A stretch of DNA of 22,568 bases from Folioceros fuciformis (Eukaryota > Anthocerotophyta > Anthocerotopsida > Anthocerotales). The translations under genes were made by a program, and so were the position numbers. Below are positions 9,456 through 19,748 of the stretch, in pieces (positions within the stretch are counted from its first letter, which is position 1; each line of letters opens with the position of its first letter). The stretch is taken from NCBI GenBank assembly GCA_049999805.1, contig JBNGIO010002950.1:1-22568 (forward strand), read 5' to 3'. Under the pieces are notes generated by a model. It was not told the DNA's origin. It made no database searches and saw only the letters and a program-made list of their open reading frames with translations.

Positions 9456-10198
9456 TACTAAAATATTACTTGTATTACATATACTTGAATTTTTTTTGAT
9501 AAAAAAAGATCATTCAGATCACTGGCTACATAGCTCCAATGTATCTAGTAATATCTGCTTCAAAGTGGGTGAGTAATATGTAGTAGTCTTAGTAAATGGT
9601 GTATTTTTGTATCTGAGATTATATTATTATATCACCTAATAATTTTTAAAAAAAATTATATAGTAATATATATATCTACCTAATATTTGTGTAAACTATA
9701 ATAAGTATGTATATGTATAATATATCTAGATGAACTGTTAACGTAATTAAAGAATCCGTCTCTAAAATATGTATTAGTCCTTGGAAAAAGTTTACAGCAT
9801 AAAAAAGAGAGGGAATATTTATGAATTTGTTGTGAAGCTGTATGAGGTAGTGGGTGACCTGAGCATACATACATGTTCCTCGTGCCTCTGGGCCAGGTTT
9901 GGAAGACTGAGCTTCGCAGCGAAGGGTAGTGTGGCGGATTTGAGTCTGTTCACACAAGGAGACTTGGAAATTTGCCAATTTGGCGTGGTTGACAATGTGT
10001 TTCCAGCAGCGATCTCGAGGGAGAAGGGAAGCGAAGAGTAGCGTTGAACAGGAAGTTGCAGTGCCAAATTGGGGCCAGTAGCTACGTAGCCCTCAGGATT
10101 GGAAGTGAAGTGTTGAATCACGTAGAGTGGAATGTGAGGTCGTTCTTCAAAGGTTGTCGCAATGTGGTGCTTGCACTGACGTCCATCTTGTTTCACAT
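9456..10198. other. Intergenic region: DUF26 promoter side, AT-rich filler, then leader of the two-TM gene
   Basis: From 9456 to about 9780 the DNA is AT-rich with TA-repeat tracts (around 9600-9670). Reading leftward, it should hold the promoter of the second DUF26 gene; TATATG about 25-30 bases upstream of its ATG is a weak TATA-like candidate. From about 9850 the DNA becomes GC-richer, as expected for the 5' UTR of the plus-strand gene. That leader contains a tiny upstream open frame at 10161 (ATG TGG TGC TTG CAC TGA). The frame 9781-10041 is open but unlike any known protein. Confidence 0.35.
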
Positions 10199-10666
10199 AT
10201 GGCTGACTCCGCCTCAGGGACCGACGATGGGGACATGGAAGTGGCGAAAGTCCACCAGGCTTTCATGGGCTTCATCACCGGCTTCAGGTAAGCACGTTGC
10301 CCACAACTTCAGGGATGTCGGGCGGGTCATGGTGCTGTCGCAGTGAGTGGTAACGTTTGCTAGTGGGCCGGCTGCCCGGCTGACAGCTGGGTGGTGGATG
10401 AGAAGGAGCTCCAAGACAAACTGGGGCTCAAGAATTGTATCAAGGCTAGTCGCGGCGTTGAGTGGGCCAACCGGGCATGGGCCAACAACCTCAACTCGGT
10501 CCGACTCAACGCCCTGTTGATGGCAGTCCTTGGACTGGCGGGCCTCCTCCTCTCCATCCTGGCACTCGTGTTCAAGTTTCGTCTCCTGTGGAGCGTCGTG
10601 GGAGCTGCCTACGTTGTGCTCAATTTGTCTGGCCTCGGTCTACTGCAGGCAGCTGCCAGAACCTAG
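10199..10666 (+). CDS. Small protein with two predicted membrane segments, 122 aa, 2 exons, function unknown
   Basis: Exons are 10199-10287 and 10387-10666. The donor is CTTCAG|GTAAGC and the acceptor GCTGACAG|CTGG, and the phase is kept across AG|C. The N-terminus MADSASGTDDGDMEVAKVHQ is acidic and hydrophilic with no signal peptide. The middle (about 30-66) is soluble and contains VVDEKELQDKLGLKNC. Residues about 68-91 (LNALLMAVLGLAGLLLSILAL) and about 96-117 (LLWSVVGAAYVVLNLSGLGL) are two hydrophobic helices separated by a short basic loop. The end QAAART is short. This fits a small integral membrane protein of an organelle or the ER with a helical hairpin. I recognise no family. Splicing, phase and the sharp amphipathic pattern support a real gene. 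A longer isoform using an exon-like stretch near 10740-10831 cannot be excluded. Confidence 0.65.
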
Positions 10667-11836
10667 CCTGTGTCGTGAATGTGCATGCTTCTAGAACATT
10701 TGTATGGTGTGGCGAACGTTCTGAAGCACTGCTTTTCGTGTGGATGCCGGTGCAGTGGACTGCTTCCAGGAGATTGGGGATTTGATTGCAAGAGTGGAGG
10801 ACCACTTGAGATCAGAGTTTCTTCCCGCTGATCGTGTTGGAGTAAGTGATTGGGACGGGCCCTAGGACATTGGACAACCGGACGAACCCCAGTCATCTTC
10901 TCGAATGCATTTCTTTCCGTGACTTCCTGCTGTTGCAACTTGCAGGTGTATCTTGAAGAATCCCCATGCCAAGGGGTATCGGGGGTGATGAGGTGCCTGT
11001 TTGCCACAAATCATAGTCTTCTTCACACCCAGAGCAAAGGGGGCGGCTTGATGTTGACTAGACCAAGTCGCAATCTCGCACGGTGTCCCTCACTACCACT
11101 TCACACTTTCCGTCAAGACCATGAAAGGCAGGAATCGAGAGTCCTTGGATGCACTGCTAGGTCTTGAATAATGCTGCCGTTGCCACAATGGCAGGTCACA
11201 TATCTCTCCAGGAATGGCTGGGAGCACTGTCAGCCACATTTCTAACACCTCTCATCACACTCCGGCATTGAAGTGAGCCCTGGAAACTCCAGGCCAAGCA
11301 TGAACAGTCTACTCCTTCAACTGCACCACTGGGTCTTGACATTCCTGTCACATACCCTTGGCCCTTTCGAAATTTCTGCTTCACAGGATCAGCACCCGCA
11401 TTCGTATCAGTCTCCACGTCCTCCACAGGGAATCGTGAAAAGACTGCTTTGTGCATGGCAGCGGACATGATGTGGCGTGAGCTCAACCCACCGCAGATTT
11501 GGGGTGGCCGTTTTCCCTGCACCATCGACCATGAATGTGCTGTAACCTTCGGAATTGACTGGCATGTCGGAGTTCATGCTTATGTCTTAATATCCTAGCT
11601 CGTCTAAACAGTGAAGATTATGCATACATGATTACTATAACGTAAATACATATTCTAATTTATTACATATGTATATTTATATCACGCTTCCCACTACGTA
11701 TGGTACGCCGTGAACACACACCAGAATAAAACTTTAAGAGCAGGATATTTCTATGCTCGGTAAGCCCGTCTGAACCTGCTAGTCCTACCGGTCTTGGAAT
11801 CTGTATCACGCAATACAGGATCGCCATAAGCTCCGA
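10667..11836. other. Region between the two-TM gene and MED10; one orphan exon-like stretch
   Basis: A stretch at about 10740-10831 reads VDAGAVDCFQEIGDLIARVE in one plus frame and ends at a strong donor (GTTGGA|GTAAGT). A possible acceptor, TTGCAG, lies at 10944. I could not connect it in phase to a neighbour, so it may be a spliced 3' UTR, an alternative exon or chance. From 11580 to 11700 the DNA is AT-rich (ATATGTATATTTATAT), probably the boundary with the MED10 promoter. No other gene was seen. Confidence 0.35.
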
Positions 11837-13227
11837 ATGACAGTAGAAGCCGATAGATTCATCAGCGGTGCGAGTAAGTAGATGCTGCGGTACTTGTACA
11901 GGCGAGAGCTGTGAGGGTCCGGAGCGTCCAGAATCCGAGGATAGGTCGGGCTTACCCGGCAGGAACCATTCCAGAACCCGGGGAGGAAAATGGCGTAGGT
12001 TTAGATTCATCCGAGCACAAAAAGAAGCAACTGGAGGCCAAGAAGAAGCGCAAAAAGGAAGACCGGCGAGACCGGCGTCAGGAGGACAAGGACAAGGCCA
12101 AGGTGAAGGAGGAGAAAAAAAAGAAGACGCAGGTTCAGGGACAGCCGGCAAACATTCCGCCCTCAGCAGCGCCTGGTGGTGCTGCGCCGCTGGGAGCATC
12201 CGGCATGGATGCAGCTCCGGCGGCCGCAGCACCAGGCGCTCCTACGGCCGCGGCCGCGGCCGCAGCATCAGTAGTGCAGGGAAACAGCTCTCAGCTGGAG
12301 CAGGAAGGAGGGATAGGGATCAGAAGGGGTCCCCAGCTTACTCCCAACCAGCTCGCTGTGGAGAGCACCTCCGAGTCAATCCACCGGGCTATTTCCCTCT
12401 TGCACGAGATTGAACTCAACGTCACGAATTTTGCCATGCATCAGCAGCTTCTCCTGCTGGATCGTCTGTACGTGTGGAGCAGGAAATTTTTACGTTTTGG
12501 CTCTCCCTGTTTTCTTTAGCTTCTCATTTGCGCGTGTTCTGAACTGTTACAGAGGGTTTTTGGCGAATGAGTTCTCTGCAATGCAAACGGCATCAAGTGG
12601 GTGTAATATACAGATACCCGTGGAAGTGATCAGGTGTGTACTATTTCCTAACCTCTTTCGGGTTCCTATAGATAGGGCAGAGCTTGTTGTAGTCGTGTTG
12701 GTGTATGATCGTATCTTGGTACATGATCTCTTCCTGACGAGTGACTCTTGTTGATCTCAAAGGTTCATAGACGAAGGCCTTGAGCCAGACCAATATTCTA
12801 GGGACCTTCTGAAGAACTGCGAGCAACGGAACCAGGCCACCAAGGGCAAAGTGGACGCGTTTAAGGTATTGCTAGGCTGGTTCTCTTGGTGACAATCATG
12901 GTTCAAGCAGCAATATCCTAACATAAGGATTGCCTCAGGACCTGCGGAAACATCTGTTGGACGAGATTGACGAAGCCTTCCCAAAGGAGATCGAGTATTT
13001 TCGAGAGATGCGGTCTGCCGCTCTTGCGGTAACGTCTCCTTACCTACAATTCGTAGTCCCATGAAACCATGTGCTTGGTTTTCCTAGGTTCACCTGTGTA
13101 TGACAGGTCGTTTCTGCAATTGGTTTGGGGTTCACACGGGCTGGGGTTGTCGCAGGAATCTAGGAGGCTCCACCAGAACTCTAACTCGTTAGCCAACGGT
13201 GATTTGAAATTGAAAGGTGAACATTAA
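11837..13227 (+). CDS. MED10: Mediator complex subunit 10 (MED10/Nut2), 281 aa, 6 exons, with basic N-terminal extension
   Basis: Exons by eye: 11837-11873, 12005-12467, 12553-12633, 12763-12865, 12939-13028, 13156-13227; all keep phase and end at TAA. MED10 belongs to the middle module of Mediator, which links transcription factors to RNA polymerase II. The family region covers about residues 135-265. It shows ESIHRAISLLHEIELNVTNF, LLLLDRL, CNIQIPVEVIRFIDEG, the conserved NQATKGKVDAFKDLRKHLLD and EAFPKEIEYFREMR. In front lies a lysine/arginine-rich block (residues about 16-58, with KKKQLEAKKKRKKEDRRDRR) and then a Pro/Ala-rich linker with an alanine run coded by GGCCGC repeats. I recall plant MED10 as roughly 180-190 aa, so about 90 residues are extra. 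The start is the least certain part: exon 1 (MTVEADRFISGA) is chosen because its ATG joins a perfect GTAAGT donor in phase with exon 2. The next in-frame ATG is 12205, which would drop the basic block. Confidence 0.9.
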
Positions 13228-13446
13228 CTATCTTGTGACGCCAATGGTGGTGTAACTACTGTGCCTTCGGGAGCAACGTTCACGAATGCATTGTTGGCTG
13301 TGATCATGAGGGATTTATGTACAGTATAATACTCTTCTCTTCAATTATCTTTTAAATCTGTTCCCCGTTCTTTGGAAAACATGCCGCGAACTAAAGCGTA
13401 ATACAATTCAGTTTCAAAATAAAGTCCGATGCCTCAAATAACAGGC
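13228..13446. other. Tail-to-tail spacer between MED10 and the MORC-CW gene
   Basis: Only 219 bases separate the two stop codons, so the 3' UTRs probably meet or overlap. The plus strand contains AGTATAATA near 13322, and the minus strand has TTTATTTTG near 13419, read leftward. Both are loose plant-type 3'-end elements. No gene was seen. Confidence 0.5.
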
Positions 13447-16400
13447 TTACTTCTGTCGTTTACGAGGAGTGTGCGCCTTCAAATGAGGACTGGCTTGTTT
13501 TTCCGATCTCTTCACCAATCGTTTTCTCCTTGAACTACCTTCACCAAGCTCCGGTTGTGCAGTGTTCTCGATCTCTGCAGGGACAAACAGCACCAATGTG
13601 TGCTATAAAATGTTGAGACGTTCAGACCTGACTGCCAGAAGAACTTGTTCGATTCCAAACGACCACTACCTTTATCAGGTGAAGACCTATCCAACGTAAT
13701 TTCTGAGTCCGTGGTTGGTCCGTTTTCAACTTTAACTGTGACCACATCATCAGAAGCCTCTTCTGGCGTCTGGCATTTTCCTCTGAAGGGCGGCAAGTAG
13801 CAAAACCTGCAAAAACATGGAAAAGGTTAAAAACATTGGTATCTCACCCCACACAACTGCGTGCAAGGCTTAGATGTGCGTCACACATACCATTCGTCTG
13901 GTAACCTGTCAGTATCGAAGCCAGCAGGAAGTCTTCGCCATTTCAAGCACTTGTCACATTGTGCCCAGCCGTTGTCTGGAGTTAAGCCTCGTCCATCATC
14001 TACCTGTACCCACAATTTGCACATCCGAAGTTAGCCCTTGCAGTAGGGGCTGGGGGTGATAACACTCACAAGAATATTAGGTCAGCACAGAAGCTCACCT
14101 TCGGGAGCCTCTCGAATTCCTCCTCCCAGTATGCATGGATTTCCTTCGCTAGAGCCTTTTCCAACTCTGCATACGCTTCACTGTCCTCAAAGCCCTGTTT
14201 CGTGTTCAGCACCCCACAAGTATCTTTATCCCCCTACAACACAAACCGACTCAGATCCACGGTGGAAAGGAGAAAGCTAGAAGCGAAGGTGAAATTCTTC
14301 TGATCTTGGAGGGGACAGTCCGTAAATGTAGACCCATACCCAAACTGTCGTCGTGTCAACAACCCCAATAACTCCTCGCCCAATGTCTGCGCTGTGCATT
14401 AATCGACCTACTCGTTTATAAGCCTACAATAGGATGCACCATAGCATGACCTACAGAATCAGTACCAACCACCAAGATGTCATTGCTCAATGGTCTTCGT
14501 TACTACCGCCAGGCACGAAATTACCTCAATGAGTCGCCCATGCCAGTACAAAAAGACCCCACAGTTCGCTCGTTCTCTCTCCTTAGAGGAGAACCCCATG
14601 GTCAACAAAAGCTCCTTCCCTTGCACTACTAGCGTTCTTTTGCGTGTCCTACTTAAAGACTCGCCCAGCTTCCTGGTTTTGACCTTCATAAACACGGCAT
14701 TCACGCTTATACCAGAGCTAATCCACTGCCACCGAACTCTATGATCTTTCAAAGGGTCATTTTCGGCAATCAGGCAGCACAAAGGGACTATGCCATATGC
14801 TCCTTACCACTACACCTTGAACATGGACTTTCATCCTTGGATGAAGAAACAGGACCTCCACATAAGCCCGGAGGGAGTAATCAAGTGGGACCTACATGCA
14901 TCACAAAGTCACGTTGCTTGAGAACTGGCATTTGCATGCGCACACAATGATCAGGCAAAAAGTGGAATAAATTACGTTCTGACTGATCTGTCCAGGCCGG
15001 GTCCGAGGTCGCTTCGAGGTGATAATAATATCATTTTCAATTATATCATTTTCTTCTTCCCCTTTGCCATCCCACTGCAACCTATAGGCCTCCCCCCACC
15101 TCTCCAGATTATACACGTATATTCGGGTTCCGGTACCGGAAATCTTCTCAAACTCAACCCCAATATTGAACTTATCAAAAGGGGAATGCTCTTTCACAGC
15201 CTTCAGGGATTTCTTAGCCTCATCTTCAGTTTGAGCTCTATGGTCAACCTGCATTCGCCCAGCTTTCCAGACCCAAGTCACAATTGGTATTTCCAACACC
15301 TGTGAGCATGAGTATAAATGTGAGTAAAGGATTCAAAGCACAGTTGACAGGAAACCCACATACATAGTTACGCCAGATAGACACCGAAAACACCTCACCT
15401 CCTTCCCTTCATTAAAGGAGGTGGATAGGAACCCCATGGACCGGCTGTCTTGGCTCTGAGTTAAAACGATGGCATCTTTCCCAATCCTCATGGCCCCTGA
15501 CTAGTAGAGCAAAGGAGCCCCTGATTAGTAGCTGGAAACATGTCACCCATCAGACTTTAACTTTTCACACATTACGGCCTTATGTCATGAACTATGTAAA
15601 GAAGTGCCTCGGGAGACACACCTACCTTGAAACCCACACCAAATCGACCAATGCGATTGACATCCTCTTCCTCAGCATGTTCATGCCCGAATGAGAGCAT
15701 CCGACAAATCTCTTTGTGGCTCATCCCACATCCGTTGTCTGCAAATACCAGTATTGGTATGGGGGTATCCTGATCTTTTAGCCTTCCCATGTCAACAAAA
15801 ATTTCAAGACTGTACAGGCACAGAACAAAACGTCTTAGCACTAAGACTAGTAGCATCATATTGGATGTTGCCAACAGCGGTACATGGCAGAACTTAACAC
15901 TCTTCTCAAAACTCAACAGATCTTATTCGAGTACAACTAGCAGAAACATTTTTTCGGGGGCGCACCGTGTTGCTGAAGCATCACGTGCGTTGTCAATCAA
16001 TTCTGCTATGCCTCCAAACAGCCAAGATGCATGATTCTGGCTTAAAGTCTGCAGATAGTTGGGATGCAGATGTGGAAGCTTCGAATCTTTGGCTTGCAAC
16101 TTAGATTCGGCTGCAGGCTGCCAAGGTGCCTGGGGGCCTACCACTGCCAAACAGTTCAGCAACTACTTTTAGTACCCTTCAGACTGCCTGAAGTTCCCCA
16201 GCAGTTAAGGGGCAACTAAGTGACCACAAACAAACCATTAAGCCTCGGATCGCGTGATTTATGACTCTGACATTGTTGGGGTGGCAAATGTTTAGCTGCT
16301 CTCCCCTCCAGCCTGCGATAGCTCACATAGACACAGCATCCAGAGTCCTGGGGTTTGTGTACAGGAGAGTTTATCCACAGCTCCCAGCCATCGAAGCGGA

Positions 16401-17505
16401 TGTATGCAACCTGCACGTGTAATGTAAGCATGGTACAAAGAGGAATAAAACACAATTGCATCAGTCTTTTTCTCTCAGTCCACTTACACAGAAGAGCCAT
16501 AACGAGTCCCACTGAAAAACAGTTCTGTACATGTCTAGACCGCTCACCTTGTCGTGGTCCCAGAGAAAATCAGTGAATTTTCTCCACTCATCAACTGTTG
16601 CAGTCCTATCCCCGAATGGATATAGAAGAAACTTGGGAAACCCATTAAGTGAAACCGCTGTGGAACTGTATAAACGATGTATTTGAAGCTGAATTTCCTT
16701 GGACCTGTGAAATCCAAAGGAAGTCAGCTGCATCGCACTTAGTACTGGGGCGTCGGTCAATGCGACTCACACAGTGAATGGAGGTTTCTCGAAGCTGACA
16801 ACCGGTGAAATTCTTTTTCCATCCATGACCAGATTTGCAATACACTGGATCTCTCTCCCTGCACGGAAGAGATAGCATCAGAGAAAAAGATTGCGATTCG
16901 TTTGACGGCTTTTCACAATGAGGCAGGAACCGCAAGCCCGACCTTCTCCTTGTGCTAAAACTGCTTCCACTTGTTTTCTTGGGAAGGCGTAATATCCAGG
17001 AGTCTTCGGTGGAGGGCACGCCAGCAGCGAACCGGTAGGCCGCTGGGTTACATCAGACAGTGCCACCGATAAACCGGAATCCGCTTGTGGGAACGTGACA
17101 TGTCCGGTGCTTCCTGGGCTTGGGTACGGCTGGGCATACAATGGGACTTGGAAAAAACCCCCTGAGGCAGGTGTCATCAAGGGTGGGCCCGGGAACAGTG
17201 CGCCTTCAGCGCCTGAATAGAATGCAACCGAGTCCGGGCGAATTTCCACCCCATGCTGTGGAAAGAAAGGAGAGAGACCCACAAAAGGACCGTCGGTCCC
17301 TGGCATCCAGGTGCGAGGGCCATATTCACCACCCTGCGCCAATTCCGCAGCGGCGGGGCCTGTAATCGATTGCGCACCTGCAACAGGAAACAAGAGGCGA
17401 GCTAGTCAGTGCTTCCTGCTTCAAGAACTGAGCTCGTACTAAATTCCAGCTCATCCAGCCGCAAATGCTTGGGCTCATACCTTCCAGAGGCCGGTTCACA
17501 TCCAT
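13447..17505 (-). CDS. MORC-type GHKL ATPase with C-terminal CW zinc finger and novel N-terminal region, 808 aa, 17 exons
   Basis: Exons, read leftward: 17505-17481, 17377-16943, 16858-16771, 16704-16548, 16511-16488, 16410-16327, 16129-15966, 15809-15622, 15496-15399, 15299-14976, 14891-14808, 14683-14525, 14423-14340, 14233-14099, 14003-13891, 13806-13670, 13574-13447. All phases agree. Residues 1-150 are Pro/Gly-rich. Residues 154-271 look folded ([46 protein letters not shown]), but I know no such domain. The GHKL ATPase runs about 290-425: [10 protein letters not shown] gives the Mg/ATP residues Glu314 and Asn318, then DNGCGM (350-355), GRFGVGFK (380-387) and [13 protein letters not shown]. 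The S5-like half has [14 protein letters not shown] and [14 protein letters not shown]. The CW finger has Trp696 and Trp705 (histone-reading cage) and zinc Cys699, 702, 723 and 732. The tail is basic ([12 protein letters not shown]), a likely nuclear signal. MORC ATPases compact chromatin and silence genes. Least certain are the acceptor of exon 7, the donor of exon 13, and the 24-base exon 5. Confidence 0.9.
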
Positions 17506-18300
17506 GCCTTCGCCCCTTAAACGCACCCCCACGGCAAAACATAACCACCACCACAGTTCCCTGACCCCGATCCCTCTCTGCGGGAAAACTGACGCACTCA
17601 GCGCATCCGGTTCCGCGCATGACGATCTCGGACTTGTCCTGCGAACAAGCAAGCGACAAGAAACGCATAAGCCCGGAGTCACCACAATCCCCATCCCGTG
17701 AAAGCGCTACAGGCGGGCACAGACAACACATCGGGCTACAACTTCAGGATAAGAACACACCTTGAAGGCAACGACAAACAAGGCGCGCTCTGAGAGACAT
17801 TACAGACATGCACAACGCGGTGACCAGCGAGCTTCCAACTGGACAGATTCCAGAAGGGAGGAGAAGCTGAGCACAGGAGTAACGCGATAAGCAATCCATC
17901 TGAAGTCGATTTGAAGGCAAACACTGCACGGCCGCAAACTTGCCGCCATTTCCAGAACGCGAAACTGAATGGCGGCGTAGAGGTGATTTGCTACCCACGC
18001 TGCGTCTGCTCTGTGATCGTCACGCCCTACGATTTGTAGCATGTGCAAAGCACCTGGTCTAGGATTCTTCATCTGATAGTGTGCTGAGCCTTTTACCTCT
18101 GACAACCTTTAAACCTGCTGCACACAAATTACGTCCCTCATTCGGGATCCCATCACATTATCTTCTGACACCCGTTTTAAATAGGCTTTAGTGATTTGCA
18201 CGCCCCGTTCTGTCTCGGGTTTTGTAATTCGCTTGTGAAAACGGTTTTTTCTGTCTCCGTAACTAACAGGTTTCATAATCGCTCGAACCGAGGGCTGCAT
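17506..18300 (-). promoter_or_regulatory. Leader and promoter region of the MORC-CW gene
   Basis: Reading leftward, this GC-richer stretch should contain the 5' UTR and promoter. A possible 5' UTR acceptor (TTGTTCGCAG before GACAAG) lies near 17640. Several upstream ATGs occur, including one at 17731 that opens a 109-codon frame of no recognisable family; it may be a chance upstream frame. No clear TATA box was found. The GC-rich sequence stops at about 18110-18300, where AT-rich repeats begin. Confidence 0.35.
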
Positions 18301-18525
18301 AATATCTTTGTATTATAATACATTATAATAATATTTGTAAGTATAATTGGTACTCTTTTAAGCATTATTTCATTGTAGAGAAACATCTTGTACAAGTACG
18401 GCTAGCTCACCTTCAAGGTTCCTTAATTCTAGGGAAACATTCTTCACAATTATATTTGGCCCTCCTTCAGGGATTCCTTAATTCCTAAGCCAACTTGGCC
18501 TCAACTCCACTCTTGCTCATGAAAG
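18301..18525. other. AT-rich repetitive filler
   Basis: TATAATACATTATAATAATA opens the stretch. Two similar short pieces containing CCTTAATTC (around 18412-18433 and 18464-18486) suggest diverged local duplication. No gene was seen. Confidence 0.4.
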
Positions 18526-18773
18526 GAAGTTGGAACTTGGCTTTGAGCTTGATTTCGAATTTAGGCATTCCATATCACATGAGCAAAATCTCACATTGTG
18601 ATAAGTTTTGGCTTAGGCTTGGTCCATCCTGTAGGCACGCTTCCTGTCAAGTTGAAGTTGGAACTTGGCTTTTAGCTTGACCTAGTATTCATGAATTCCA
18701 TATTGCATGAGCAACATTTTGCATTGTGATAAGTTTTCGCTTAGGCTTAGTCTATCCTCTAGGTGTGATCCCT
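18526..18773. repeat. Imperfect 128-bp tandem direct repeat, two copies
   Basis: Copy one begins at 18526 and copy two at 18654, both with GAAGTTGGAACTTGGCTTT. Further matched blocks are ATGAGCAA, CATTGTGATAAGTTTT and GCTTAGGCTT, in the same order and spacing, with substitutions between them. The period is 128 bases. The repeat is noncoding and probably part of an old transposable element or satellite-like array. Confidence 0.85.
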
Positions 18774-19748
18774 TTTAACTTGCACCTATGAGTACTCTCC
18801 TTAACTTGGGGACACATTTGGCTCCATGTTCTATGCGTGAGCAGGATGTCATTCGAGACGTCATGTTCCCCATTACCAGGGAAGGTAGGTTTTTTCCCAT
18901 TTAGAGTGCACCCCTACACCTTGCTTAAAGGGTTTACCTTTAGCTTGATCTATTCTTGAACTTCAATTATTAGGTTTAAATTACATATGTAGTTGTTACT
19001 AATTCAATTCAGGACACTGTTTATGAAGACTTGCTTGCCATACGATGTCTAAACATATATGACATTAGTAGCACTCTCTACATCTTCTTCCCATAGGAAC
19101 ATTTGTAAGTCACCCTAGACTTGCTTGCGGTCTATGGAGCTAGGTTATTCAAAGCAGCAAAAAATTATTGGTTGTTCTTGGCTACTTAGGCCACTAGCAT
19201 AGGATGCTTATGTTGTATTGTAGTATGCTTTTGTTAGCGTGGAATGCATGACTATGCAAAAAATGAACATACCTGATGTGAACAACTTGGGGCATATGTT
19301 TCACAAGTAAACATTGCTTTTTGGGGAAATGTGGATGCCAAGATGTCATTTTGACCGTACACTAAGCTCAATCCCAATCCTCGCAAATGGGAAGACTAGA
19401 AGTCGGTGAAAAGCCCGGTCCTAAGCCTCTAACCCCGTGTTTTAAGGATCACATGTCTTAAAAAGGCCTAATTTGTAATTAGTATGACCACATAGTCACA
19501 TACCCCATGGACCCATATGTTTACAATTGGTATGGCCACATATCTTCATGGGCCCATATCTTCATTTATCTATATCACGCTATGGACCATGATGCAAATG
19601 TCTAATGATGTGCTCAATGGAAAGAGATAAGGGGATGATTGGACACATCGGCCCACTCTTGGACACCACTCTAATAGGCTACAAGCCCCCAATGGCAATA
19701 GTGGGCTTCTTTAACACAACCTTCCTTGAGAGCACTTGGCAAAGGAGA
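18774..19748. other. Noncoding AT-rich repeat-derived stretch upstream of the copia element
   Basis: No open frame of interest was seen. The stretch contains an imperfect direct repeat at 19477-19518 and 19525-19559 (AATT.GTATG.CCACAT followed by CCCATAT). The right part may belong to the copia 5' LTR if that LTR begins upstream of 19749. Confidence 0.4.

Noticed and set aside
9781-10041. 86-codon plus-strand frame upstream of the two-TM gene
   Set aside because: It has no motif, spans a composition change and has no in-phase splice to the downstream exon; more likely leader sequence.
11663-12232. 189-codon open frame on the minus strand with a Pro-rich stretch
   Set aside because: It is antisense to MED10 exons 1-2 and to the GGCCGC repeat, and shows no recognisable domain.
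17402-17731. 109-codon minus-strand frame upstream of the MORC-CW ATG
   Set aside because: The Met at 17505 joins exon 2 in phase through a good donor, whereas this frame runs through that donor into the intron. It could at most be an upstream frame.
18301-18350. TATAATACATTATAATAATA as a promoter TATA box
   Set aside because: It lies about 800 bases from the MORC-CW ATG within AT-rich repeat DNA, so a TATA match there is expected by chance.
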